Below, in pieces: positions 5,881 through 12,769 of a stretch of DNA of 15,857 nt. Location of the stretch: assembly GCA_022793975.1 (NCBI GenBank), contig JAAWDW010000109.1, positions 1 to 15,857 on the forward strand, read 5' to 3'. How positions within the stretch are numbered: position 1 is the stretch's first letter; each line of letters begins with the position of its first letter. Both the position numbers and the translations under genes were made by a program. The notes under the pieces are model-generated. The model had not been told where the DNA came from. It ran no database searches and was given only the letters and a program-made list of their open reading frames with translations. The DNA is from Bacillota bacterium. GTDB lineage: Bacteria > Bacillota > Clostridia > Peptostreptococcales > Anaerovoracaceae.

Positions 5881-8508
5881 ATGGAAAAATTAGGATTAAA
5901 TGAAATCAGAGAAAAATTTTTAAGTTTCTACCAGAGTAAGGAACATTACAGAATAAACAGTTTTTCGCTTGTACCGCCCGCCGGTGACAAGAGTCTTTTA
6001 ATTATAAACAGCGGTATGGCTCCGCTTAAGCCGTATTTTGCGGGAACAGAAGTGCCTCCGTCAAAACGAGTTACAACATGTCAAAAGTGTATAAGAACAG
6101 GCGATATAGAAAATGTAGGAATTACGGCAAGACACGGTACTTTCTTTGAAATGCTGGGGAATTTCTCATTCGGCGATTATTTTAAAGAACAATCACTCAC
6201 CTGGGGCTTTGAATTTATTACTGAAGTGCTCAAAATGCCTATTGAAAAAATCTGGGCTACCGTATATGAAGATGACGATGAAGCAGTTGAAATATGGAAA
6301 AAGCTTGGACTGCCGGAAGAACGTATTGTAAGACTGGGAAGAGATGATAATTTCTGGGAAATAGGCCTCGGACCTTGCGGACCTTGTTCAGAAATGTATT
6401 TTGACAGAGGTCCTGAATACGGATGTGGCAGTCCGGATTGCAAACCGGGATGTGACTGCGACAGATATATTGAATTCTGGAATCATGTATTTACTCAGTT
6501 TTCAAAAGAAGAAAATGGTGAATACAGCAATCTCGAAAATAAAAATATAGATACAGGTATGGGGCTTGAGCGAATCGCATGCATTATGCAGGGTGTTGAC
6601 TCGATATTTGATATTGACACTATAAGAGCTGTACTTGAAACAGTTACTGCAAAAGCAGGTGTTGAGTACTGCGACGGAAAAGCAAAAACCGATGTTTCCA
6701 TACGTCTTATTACAGATCACGTTCGCTCAGTAACATTTATGATAGGTGACGGTATAATACCTTCTAACGAAGGACGCGGTTATGTTTTAAGAAGACTTTT
6801 AAGAAGAGCTGCACGGCACGGAAAAATTCTCGGTATCGAGGGTTCTTTCCTTGCAGATATTTCTAAAACTGTTATCGAAACATCAGGCAGCGCCTATCCC
6901 GAACTCGTTGAAAAGAGCGACTACATCTATAAGATTATTTCAATAGAAGAAGAAAAATTTGCATCGACCATAGATCAGGGCACTGTCATCATTAACGAAT
7001 ACATTGACGATCTTAAAGCCAACTCAGAAACGGTGCTGTCCGGAGACAAAGTATTTAAACTTTACGATACATTCGGATTTCCGATTGAACTTACTCAGGA
7101 AATTCTCGAAGAAAACGGATGTACAGCCGATGTCGACGGTTTCACCAAAAATATGGAACATCAGAAAGAGCAGGCAAGAGCCGCAAGACGTGAAGGTGAA
7201 GAAGCAGGCTGGAAAGAATCGGTAGGACAAGGACTTAATATCGAAGCTACCGAATTTATCGGATATGAAACTCTTTCAGGAAACGGAAAAGTCGAATCTA
7301 TCTTCCTCGGTGGAGAAGCAAGTGAAAGTATAAGTGCCGGTGATACAGGGAGAATAGCCCTTGATAAAACACCTTTCTATGCTGAAAGCGGCGGACAGGC
7401 TTCCGATACAGGAAAAATTTACGGAGATAATGGTTTTGAAGCCGATGTACTTGAAGTTACAAAGCTTCAGAATGTATTCATTCACAGAATAGACGTTATT
7501 AACGGAACACTTAATATTGGTGATAATGTAAAACTTGAAGTTTGTGTGCCTACAAGAAATGCTGCCGCAAGAAACCATACTGCAACACACCTTCTTCAGA
7601 AAGCACTCAAAATTGTGCTTGGAGATCATGTTGCACAGGCAGGTTCAAGCGTTGAAGCAGGTGGCCTCAGATTCGACTTTACACATTTTGAAGCTATCCC
7701 TGAAGACAAGCTCAGAGAAATTGAAAAGATCGTAAACGATGAAATTATGAAGTTTATACCGGTAACAACAGAAGTTATGTCAATGGATGAAGCTTCAAAG
7801 AGCGGTGCTACCGCACTGTTCGGCGAAAAATACGGAAGTGAAGTACGAGTAGTTTCCATTGGTGAATTCTCCAAAGAACTTTGCGGCGGAACTCATGTGA
7901 CAAACTCCGGACAAATTGGTGCATTTAAAATTCTCTCCGAAAATGGTGTTGCCGCGGGTGTAAGAAGAATAAATGCCATTACCGGAACAAGTATTCTTGA
8001 TATGGCATCTGATGAAGAGCACATTATAAAGTCAGCTGCAGATATTCTCAAGACAAATACTTCACTGCTGCTTGAAAAAATAACTTCAATAAATGAAGAA
8101 CTTAAAGCTGCAAAAAAAGAACTTGCAGAACTTAAAAAAGCTGAAATGAACAGCGCTGCAGGCGAGATAATTGACACGGCCGAAATTATAAACGGTATTA
8201 AACTCATAACGAAAAAGTTTACAGATGCGAGTGTGGACGATCTGCGTACGATTTCTGATGATATAAAGAAAGAAAATAAGAATGTTATCATGGTCTTCGC
8301 CGCAGAAACAGACGGAAAAGTTACATTTATCGTTTCCATAACTGATGATCTTCTTGATAAAGGCTATCACGCAGGCAATATGATCAAGCAAATTGCCGCT
8401 GCAGCAGGCGGAGGCGGAGGCGGTAAAGCTGATATGGCACAAGCCGGGGCAAAGGATCCATCAAAGATTGATGCTGCATTTGCAGTAGCTAAATCACTTA
8501 TAAAGTAA
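5881..8508 (+). CDS. alaS: Alanyl-tRNA synthetase
   Basis: Charges tRNA-Ala with alanine and hydrolyses mischarged Ser/Gly. 875 aa, the full bacterial length. Domains in order: class II catalytic core (motifs around INSGMAPLKPYF, CIRTGDIENVG, TFFEMLGNFSFGDYFK), tRNA-recognition helices (GRGYVLRRLLRRAARHG), the editing domain with zinc-type residues H566 and H570 (HTATH) and C668 and H672 (CGGTH), a coiled-coil linker (about 725-760), and the C-Ala/DHHA1 domain with the glycine run and KADMAQAG near the end. A cysteine-rich insertion (CGSPDCKPGCDCD, about 182-194) lies in the usual place. Ribosome site AGGAGG at 5867-5872, eight bases before the ATG. ireB and ruvX follow, the common Firmicutes order, though ireB has its own promoter. 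Confidence 0.98.
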   Translation: MEKLGLNEIREKFLSFYQSKEHYRINSFSLVPPAGDKSLLIINSGMAPLKPYFAGTEVPPSKRVTTCQKCIRTGDIENVGITARHGTFFEMLGNFSFGDYFKEQSLTWGFEFITEVLKMPIEKIWATVYEDDDEAVEIWKKLGLPEERIVRLGRDDNFWEIGLGPCGPCSEMYFDRGPEYGCGSPDCKPGCDCDRYIEFWNHVFTQFSKEENGEYSNLENKNIDTGMGLERIACIMQGVDSIFDIDTIRAVLETVTAKAGVEYCDGKAKTDVSIRLITDHVRSVTFMIGDGIIPSNEGRGYVLRRLLRRAARHGKILGIEGSFLADISKTVIETSGSAYPELVEKSDYIYKIISIEEEKFASTIDQGTVIINEYIDDLKANSETVLSGDKVFKLYDTFGFPIELTQEILEENGCTADVDGFTKNMEHQKEQARAARREGEEAGWKESVGQGLNIEATEFIGYETLSGNGKVESIFLGGEASESISAGDTGRIALDKTPFYAESGGQASDTGKIYGDNGFEADVLEVTKLQNVFIHRIDVINGTLNIGDNVKLEVCVPTRNAAARNHTATHLLQKALKIVLGDHVAQAGSSVEAGGLRFDFTHFEAIPEDKLREIEKIVNDEIMKFIPVTTEVMSMDEASKSGATALFGEKYGSEVRVVSIGEFSKELCGGTHVTNSGQIGAFKILSENGVAAGVRRINAITGTSILDMASDEEHIIKSAADILKTNTSLLLEKITSINEELKAAKKELAELKKAEMNSAAGEIIDTAEIINGIKLITKKFTDASVDDLRTISDDIKKENKNVIMVFAAETDGKVTFIVSITDDLLDKGYHAGNMIKQIAAAAGGGGGGKADMAQAGAKDPSKIDAAFAVAKSLIK

Positions 8509-8540
8509 TATTACAGATATGTTAAATAACACAAAATGAG

Positions 8541-8569
8541 TTGTACTTTTTTATGGCTATGTGTATAAT
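8541..8569 (+). promoter_or_regulatory. Promoter of ireB
   Basis: TTGTAC (8541-8546), a 17-base spacer and a perfect TATAAT (8564-8569). It lies in the 92-base gap between alaS and ireB, so ireB can be expressed independently of alaS. Confidence 0.7.
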
Positions 8570-8600
8570 TTAGTTAGGCTGCAGAAAGGAGAGCGGGAAG

Positions 8601-8849
8601 TTGGAGAGAAATACTATTATGTTTAATGCCGCAGATAAAGGCGAGCTTAAAACAACCGAAGATATACTGAAGACAGTTTATGAAGCTTTGGATGAAAAGG
8701 GCTATAACGCCATCGATCAGATGGTAGGATATATACTTTCAGGCGATCCTTCATATATCACAAGCCATAACAACGCGAGAAATGTTATAAGACATATCGA
8801 ACGTGATGATTTGGTAGAGGAGCTGCTTAGGTCATTTTTAAAAAAATAA
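8601..8849 (+). CDS. ireB: IreB family regulatory phosphoprotein (DUF965)
   Basis: 82 aa cytoplasmic protein. The core YEALDEKGYNAIDQMVGY and LSGDPSYITSHNNARN, plus an IERDDLVEELL tail, is the unmistakable IreB/YrzL (DUF965) signature. In Enterococcus faecalis IreB is known to be a substrate of the PASTA-domain Ser/Thr kinase IreK, phosphorylated on N-terminal threonines, and to influence cephalosporin tolerance. Candidate phosphosites here are T5 and the TT pair at 18-19. Start choice: TTG 8601 has AAAGGAG (8585-8591) nine bases upstream, and its MERNTIMF matches the N-terminal pattern of the family; ATG 8619 (76 aa) also has a GGAGAG site and cannot be ruled out. The position between alaS and ruvX is conserved. 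Own promoter (8541-8569) and own terminator (8857-8886). Confidence 0.94.
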   Translation: MERNTIMFNAADKGELKTTEDILKTVYEALDEKGYNAIDQMVGYILSGDPSYITSHNNARNVIRHIERDDLVEELLRSFLKK

Positions 8850-8856
8850 CGTATTT

Positions 8857-8886
8857 AAAGCGGACATTTAAGTCCGCTTTATTTTT
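8857..8886 (+). terminator. Rho-independent terminator after ireB
   Basis: AAAGCGGAC (8857-8865) pairs perfectly with GTCCGCTTT (8872-8880) across a 6-base loop, then ATTTTTG. It lies between ireB and ruvX, so ruvX expression needs readthrough or its own promoter. Confidence 0.88.
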
Positions 8887-8935
8887 GTGTATTTATAAAT
8901 GGATTGTATCGCATAAAATAAAACGGAGAAAATAA

Positions 8936-9364
8936 ATGAGAAAAATAGGGCTTGACGTAGGTGATAAGACTATCGGCGTTGCTATAAGTGATGAACTGCT
9001 TCTGACAGCTCAGGGTATAACAACAATAGATCGCATAGGTATAAGAAAAGACTGCGGAAAAATAATGGATTACATAAAAGAGTATAATTGTGACACCGTA
9101 ATCGTTGGACTGCCGCTAAAACTTGACGGTACAGATAGCCCGCAGACAGAAAAAGTTCGTGAGTTTACCGTAATGCTTGGAAACAAACTGAAAAGTTCCG
9201 GAATGGCAGATATAGAAATTATATTTCAAGATGAACGTCTTACAACCGTAATGGCAGAAAGAGTTCTCATCGAAGCCGACGTCAGACGCAGTAAGCGCAA
9301 AGAAGTAATTGACAAACAGGCAGCAGTTATTATATTGCAGAGTTATCTTGACACAATAAGATAA
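8936..9364 (+). CDS. ruvX: RuvX/YqgF family Holliday junction resolvase-like nuclease
   Basis: 142 aa, typical family length (about 135-150). RNase H-like fold: D7 in GLDVGDKTIGVAISD, the VIVGLPLKLDG strand-turn (56-65), E100 in FQDERLTT, and D126 in DKQAA, which form the expected acidic catalytic set. YqgF proteins are known to take part in 16S rRNA 5' maturation and have been proposed as Holliday junction resolvases; which activity matters here cannot be read from the sequence. CGGAG at 8924-8928 lies seven bases before ATG 8936. It ends the alaS-ireB-ruvX block. In B. subtilis yrzB and mltG follow; here they are absent and a gene-free stretch begins. Confidence 0.93.
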   Translation: MRKIGLDVGDKTIGVAISDELLLTAQGITTIDRIGIRKDCGKIMDYIKEYNCDTVIVGLPLKLDGTDSPQTEKVREFTVMLGNKLKSSGMADIEIIFQDERLTTVMAERVLIEADVRRSKRKEVIDKQAAVIILQSYLDTIR

Positions 9365-9447
9365 TTGATTTAAAAATATTAAAATAAATACAAAAGAATA
9401 TAACAGATTAGATGTTTGCTAATTTGCAGGGTTTTTATGATTTAAGG

Positions 9448-9472
9448 AAAAGGGGCGTTAAAAGCCCTTTTT
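9448..9472 (+). terminator. Possible (bidirectional) terminator downstream of ruvX
   Basis: AAAAGGGGC (9448-9456) pairs with GCCCTTTTT (9464-9472) with one G-U and a 7-base loop. The T run is part of the stem, so strength is uncertain. It lies 84 bases after the ruvX stop and could also stop transcripts coming from the right. Confidence 0.55.
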
Positions 9473-9482
9473 GAAAGATATA

Positions 9483-9518
9483 TAACTATTCCTAAAATGC
9501 TGATTTTCGGAATAGTTA
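9483..9518. repeat. Long nested inverted repeat (hairpin)
   Basis: Ten perfect pairs (9483-9492 with 9509-9518, core AACTATTCC/GGAATAGTT), a single T/C mismatch, then AAAAT (9494-9498) pairing with ATTTT (9503-9507) around a GCTG loop. No T run follows on either strand, so it is not an ordinary terminator. Confidence 0.8.
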
Positions 9519-9569
9519 ATACAAAAAACACTTAAATTTGATATTTTTCATATCAGCTTCTCATTTTCA

Positions 9570-9623
9570 ATAGTTGACCATATTCAATTTATACATTAAC
9601 ATAATTTAATTATTGTCAACTAT
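9570..9623. repeat. Spaced inverted repeat ATAGTTGAC / GTCAACTAT
   Basis: Exact 9-bp arms at 9570-9578 and 9615-9623 with 36 bases between. The interval also contains a 13-base AT-only palindrome at 9601-9613. Both arms carry a TTGAC core, so each contains a -35-like element. The function is unknown. Confidence 0.6.
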
Positions 9624-9635
9624 AATATTTTTATT

Positions 9636-9845
9636 TTAATCCGTTAGAAAATCTAATATATCCCAGCCGCTGCTGCCTTTTCCTTTATACAGTTCTGTAT
9701 ATCCACATTTTGTACAAGTAACTGTTATAAACTTCTTATTCTGTACATCAAATATCTTTGCAAAGTTTCCGCCTGTTGCCTGAAACTGATCACTCTCAAA
9801 ATGCGTATTACCGCATTTAGGACATACATATTGTTTTTTATCCAT
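9636..9845 (-). CDS. Small zinc-ribbon protein (nucleic-acid-binding type)
   Basis: 69 aa. Two CxxC knuckles, C8/C11 (VCPKCGN) and C44/C47 (VTCTKCGYTE), form a single zinc ribbon. The linking TGGNFAKIFDVQNKKFITVTC segment and a C-terminal ELYKG....ILDFLTD match the small family described as zinc-ribbon nucleic-acid-binding proteins (zinc_ribbon_13 type). The function is not known; nucleic acid or protein binding is inferred only from the fold. AAAGGAG sits ten bases before the ATG at 9845. It is a single gene with about 260 non-coding bases upstream and the inverted-repeat region downstream. Length and order are normal for the family. Confidence 0.87.
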   Translation of the reverse strand: MDKKQYVCPKCGNTHFESDQFQATGGNFAKIFDVQNKKFITVTCTKCGYTELYKGKGSSGWDILDFLTD

Positions 9846-10108
9846 AAAAGTCGTTCTCCTTTACTGATTTTTTATTTTTATACAATAAACGACCTCAAAT
9901 CGTTGAAATTTCAATGCTTTCAAAAAACGAGGCTCTAATTTTCGATTTAAGCGATTTTTTGGGGTAACATCGATAAGTTATACCTTGAATTTTGTTTTAT
10001 GTGAGCGTAAATCTCTGCAGTATCCAAAAAAGTGCTTTCATTATATACAACTGTGCTGTCAAATTACAAAACAACAATTGCAGAATACATTAAACAGTAA
10101 AATCTTTT

Positions 10109-10417
10109 TTAATGATAAACAGGTATCTGTATAGTTTGACCCGGATATAAATCAGCTGCGGTAATATCATTTAAATTACAGATTTGATGAACAGCTTTAC
10201 GGGTATCCATATCTGAAGGCATATATTCCTTGGCAATATGCCACAGAGTATCTCCGGAAGAAATCTCAACAATTTTATATTCCTTAACAGTAAGGCTCGA
10301 TGCATCATAAACACCGAGAATGGTATTGGCGCTACTTACTGTAATTATAATCATAAGTGCTACAAAAACTGTAAACCTTAACCTTGATTTAATTCTGTAG
10401 GTTTTAGCTGTTTTCAT
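10109..10417 (-). CDS. LysM-domain membrane protein, YneA-like SOS cell-division inhibitor candidate
   Basis: 102 aa. A basic N-terminus (MKTAKTYRIKSRLR) is followed by one membrane helix (about 15-35) and an extracytoplasmic LysM domain (about 46-99): YKIVEISSGDTLWHIAKEYM, a conserved N of the CNLND loop, and LYPGQTIQIPV at the end. Size and layout match YneA of B. subtilis, a LysM protein of about 100 aa that is known to delay division during the SOS response. The promoter region supports this: a TTGACA/TATTAT promoter flanked and overlapped by LexA-like boxes (10444-10515). A strong AGGAGG site is eight bases before the ATG. lexA, often next to yneA in Firmicutes, is not in this window. 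LysM membrane proteins can also have other cell-wall roles, so the SOS assignment rests mainly on the operators. Confidence 0.85.
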   Translation of the reverse strand: MKTAKTYRIKSRLRFTVFVALMIIITVSSANTILGVYDASSLTVKEYKIVEISSGDTLWHIAKEYMPSDMDTRKAVHQICNLNDITAADLYPGQTIQIPVYH

Positions 10418-10443
10418 TTATATTTCCTCCTGTTAACTTCTAT

Positions 10444-10456
10444 AAACAAATGTTCG
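10444..10456 (-). promoter_or_regulatory. LexA-like (SOS) operator, proximal
   Basis: Minus strand CGAACATTTGTTT, matching the Firmicutes LexA/DinR pattern CGAAC-N4-GTTYG except at its last positions. It lies just downstream of the -10, around the expected transcription start. It is part of an exact 18-base repeat (10443-10460). Confidence 0.7.
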
Positions 10457-10463
10457 CAATATT

Positions 10464-10492
10464 ATAATATCAGAATATCCGTTCGTTGTCAA
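10464..10492 (-). promoter_or_regulatory. Strong promoter of the LysM gene
   Basis: On the minus strand, a perfect TTGACA (10492-10487), a 17-base spacer, then TATTAT (10469-10464) preceded by TGA, an extended -10. The start codon lies about 47 bases downstream of the -10. Confidence 0.8.
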
Positions 10493-10502
10493 CAAGATTT
10501 TT

Positions 10503-10515
10503 AAACAAATGTTCG
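10503..10515 (-). promoter_or_regulatory. LexA-like (SOS) operator, distal
   Basis: A second exact copy of CGAACATTTGTTT on the minus strand, 10 bases upstream of the -35. The 18-base repeat unit (10502-10519) is identical to that of the proximal box, 59 bases away. Confidence 0.7.
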
Positions 10516-10550
10516 CAATGTTTGAGAACAAAAACAAACACTTATAAAAC

Positions 10551-10576
10551 AAGCATACACCGTAAAATGTATGCTT
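10551..10576 (-). terminator. Terminator after the TVP38-like gene
   Basis: AAGCATACA (10551-10559) pairs perfectly with TGTATGCTT (10568-10576) over an 8-base loop. On the minus strand the stem is followed by GTTTTATAAG, a moderate T-rich tail. It lies 39 bases after the TVP38-like stop and separates it from the LysM gene. Confidence 0.7.
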
Positions 10577-10614
10577 ACCTGTATACAGTAATAACTGTAA
10601 ATTTTGTTTCTATA

Positions 10615-11337
10615 TTATAATTTCATCATTTTTACATACTTTTTATCTATCCATTCATGCAGTTGTTTATGCTTCCAAGCGCCTAAAATGCATAGTATCA
10701 CCGCTATGGCAAAGAGAATTATCACCCCTGTATAACTGCCCGTTTCCAGCATTGCACCCATAATTACCGAACCCATCATTGCCGGTGCTCTTCCTATGAG
10801 CGAAACTATGAGAAACGGCATAAAACGCATGTTCGATACTCCTATAGCATATGCAAACAAATCTTTTGGTATCCCCGGTATAAGATACATAACAAGGATG
10901 AACAAAAGCGCACGTTTGCTGTTCAATTTATCTATATATTTATTAAGCTTTTCTTCACCGAAAATAAGATACATTGCGTCCTTTCCGAGCACACGGGCAA
11001 TATAAAATGTAAGTACTGTACCGATAGCCGCGCCTATCATCGTCAGCAAAAATCCGAGTCCAAAATGAAACACATAGCCACCCGCAACCTGCAGCACCTG
11101 CCCCGGCAGAATGCATATAACAATCTGTGCGACTTGAAGTCCCAGATACACGAAAATACTCTCGACCTTATGCCGCGAAAGAAACATATTTATCTTTTCC
11201 AGCGACCCAAAATCATCGATAAGTTCGCGGTAATTAAAATACACTACAAGTGGGACTACCACGACAATAACGATGAGAAGCCCGAATTTAAGCCATATAA
11301 TAAGCTTTTTTAACCTTTCCTTAGTTCTCTTCTCCAT
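10615..11337 (-). CDS. TVP38/TMEM64 (DedA-like VTT domain) membrane protein
   Basis: 240 aa polytopic inner-membrane protein. A basic N-terminal tail (MEKRTKERLKK) leads into a first helix (about 12-34). The VTT domain follows, with hydrophobic segments near 60-80, 90-115, 140-160, 165-185 and 200-220. Family signs include ILPGQVLQVAGGYVF (a P-G-Q re-entrant-like motif), the G.....G..GA.IG......YIARVLGK block, LIPGIPKDLFAYAIGVSNM and the IGRAPAMMGSVIMGA end. Members are thought to act in membrane lipid scrambling or in transport and homeostasis, with envelope phenotypes in other bacteria; the substrate here is unknown. The ribosome site is weak (AGGGG about 12 bases upstream of the ATG at 11337). 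The gap to the YnbB-like gene is 52 bases without a hairpin, so it may be transcribed with that gene. Confidence 0.92.
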   Translation of the reverse strand: MEKRTKERLKKLIIWLKFGLLIVIVVVVPLVVYFNYRELIDDFGSLEKINMFLSRHKVESIFVYLGLQVAQIVICILPGQVLQVAGGYVFHFGLGFLLTMIGAAIGTVLTFYIARVLGKDAMYLIFGEEKLNKYIDKLNSKRALLFILVMYLIPGIPKDLFAYAIGVSNMRFMPFLIVSLIGRAPAMMGSVIMGAMLETGSYTGVIILFAIAVILCILGAWKHKQLHEWIDKKYVKMMKL

Positions 11338-11389
11338 AATAATCTTAACCCCTGTAAATAAACCTTTTATTATTTAAACCGCTTTGCAT

Positions 11390-12682
11390 CTATAAAGATA
11401 CTAAGCCCTTTTCATAAAGTGTCTGCAGAGCCATAATAACTCCGAATTTTGAATGCTCGTAAGTAAGTCCACCCTGGAAATACACATTGTAAGGCGGCCT
11501 TATCGGCGCGTCTGCCGAAAGCTCGATTGATGAACCCTGAACAAATGCTCCCGCAGCCATTACCACCTGATCTTCATATCCCGGCATATCCCACGGCTCA
11601 GGCTTTACATGTGCGTCCACAGGAGCAGCAGCTTGAATTCCCTGGCAAAATGCCACAACAGCCTCCGGAGATCCGAGACGAACGGTCTGAATAATATCAG
11701 AACGCGTATCTTCAGGCTTAGGACAGACATCAAAGCCGAGGTTTCCGAACACACGTCCGCAGAGCACGGCGCCTTTAAGCGCTCCGTTTACTACTCTCGG
11801 TGCCATAAAAAATCCCTGAAACATCGTACGACTCTGTCCAAATGTAAGTCCGCATTCTCCGCCGATTCCTGGCGATGTCATACGGTAACTTATGTTGTCT
11901 ATAAGATCCTGTCTTCCGGCAATATATCCGCCTGTAAGCGCCAGTCCGCCGCCCGGATTCTTGATGAGTGAGCCTGCAATTACATCAACTCCGACATCCG
12001 TCGGCTCTTTTGTATCAAGGAATTCACCGTAGCAGTTATCTGCCATTACTATTATGTTCGGATTTATATCTTTAATAAACTTCGCTGTTCTTTCAATTTC
12101 ATCTATTGTTATCGCTTTTCTCCAGCTGTAGCCCGTAGCTCTCTGAATGCTTACCATCCTCGTGCTTGCAGATATTGCACGACCTAGAGCATGAAGGTCT
12201 ATAGAACCGTCAGAAGCAAGCTCCACCTGCTTGTATGACACACCGAATTCTTTCAGTGAGCCTTTACCTTCACCTCTCAGGCCTATAACTTCTTCAAGTG
12301 TATCGTACGGCGCACCTGTACAGTAAATAAGCTCGTCTCCCGGTCTCAAGATACCTGTGAGAGTAAGCGTAAGTGCGTGTGTTCCGTTTACGATTATAGG
12401 GCGTACAAGCGCCGCTTCCGTGTGAAAAACATCGGCATACACCTTTTCCAGCGCTTCACGACCGGGATCGTCGTAACCGTATCCTGTATTCCAGCCAAAG
12501 TGCATATCCGATATTCTGTTCTTTTGGAATGCTTTTAATACCTTATATTGATTGAAAGCCGTGATGTCATCTATATTATCAAATAACTCCTTTACATCTT
12601 CCTCGGCTTTTGCCACAGCATCAAGTACTTTCTCCGCAATTCCGAATTCTTCATTAAGTAATTTGTAAGTATTGCTTTGCAT
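11390..12682 (-). CDS. Methionine gamma-lyase family / YnbB-like PLP protein ('aluminium resistance protein')
   Basis: 430 aa from the ATG at 12682. It is a fold-type I PLP enzyme of the Met_gamma_lyase family (B. subtilis YnbB): FGWNTGYGYDDPGREALE, VRPIIVNGTHALTLTLTG, DELIYCTGAPYDTLEEVIG, the PLP-contacting D215 (VMADNCYGEF), and Schiff-base K241 in SLIKNPGGGLA. The family is often annotated as aluminium resistance or cystathionine beta/gamma-lyase-like, but its physiological substrate is not established. An ATG 18 bases further upstream (12700) has no ribosome site, whereas AAAGGCAG lies about 8-10 bases before 12682. In Clostridia and Bacilli this gene commonly lies near miaA, hfq and lexA; here it follows mutL-miaA-recombinase with a 87-base gap. 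A TATAAT-like element on the minus strand at 12752-12747 may give it its own promoter. Confidence 0.93.
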   Translation of the reverse strand: MQSNTYKLLNEEFGIAEKVLDAVAKAEEDVKELFDNIDDITAFNQYKVLKAFQKNRISDMHFGWNTGYGYDDPGREALEKVYADVFHTEAALVRPIIVNGTHALTLTLTGILRPGDELIYCTGAPYDTLEEVIGLRGEGKGSLKEFGVSYKQVELASDGSIDLHALGRAISASTRMVSIQRATGYSWRKAITIDEIERTAKFIKDINPNIIVMADNCYGEFLDTKEPTDVGVDVIAGSLIKNPGGGLALTGGYIAGRQDLIDNISYRMTSPGIGGECGLTFGQSRTMFQGFFMAPRVVNGALKGAVLCGRVFGNLGFDVCPKPEDTRSDIIQTVRLGSPEAVVAFCQGIQAAAPVDAHVKPEPWDMPGYEDQVVMAAGAFVQGSSIELSADAPIRPPYNVYFQGGLTYEHSKFGVIMALQTLYEKGLVSL

Positions 12683-12769
12683 CTTTTGTCTGCCTTTCAT
12701 ATGATATTTTATATTTTAATTCCGTCATTTTAATTTACATAACAAAATTATAGTAATCTTTATGCAAAT

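Larger units (their letters stand above)
9365..9635. other. Gene-free, AT-rich junction with four inverted repeats
   Basis: 271 bases between convergent ruvX and the zinc-ribbon gene, with no credible coding sequence. It holds a hairpin at 9448-9472, a 36-base nested inverted repeat at 9483-9518, a 6-bp hairpin at 9539-9555 and a 9-bp inverted repeat with widely spaced arms at 9570-9623. The first can act as a terminator; the others are unexplained (see findings). Confidence 0.7.

Noticed and set aside
10579..10588. CTGTATACAG palindrome downstream of the TVP38-like gene
   Set aside because: Ten-base palindrome next to a clear terminator, with no gene start near it to regulate.
12741..12766. 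Possible dif-like site: minus strand ACTATAATTTT resembles the core I recall from streptococcal difSL
   Set aside because: The match is short and AT-rich, flanking arms do not form the expected imperfect inverted repeat, and a TATAAT promoter element for the YnbB-like gene explains it as well.
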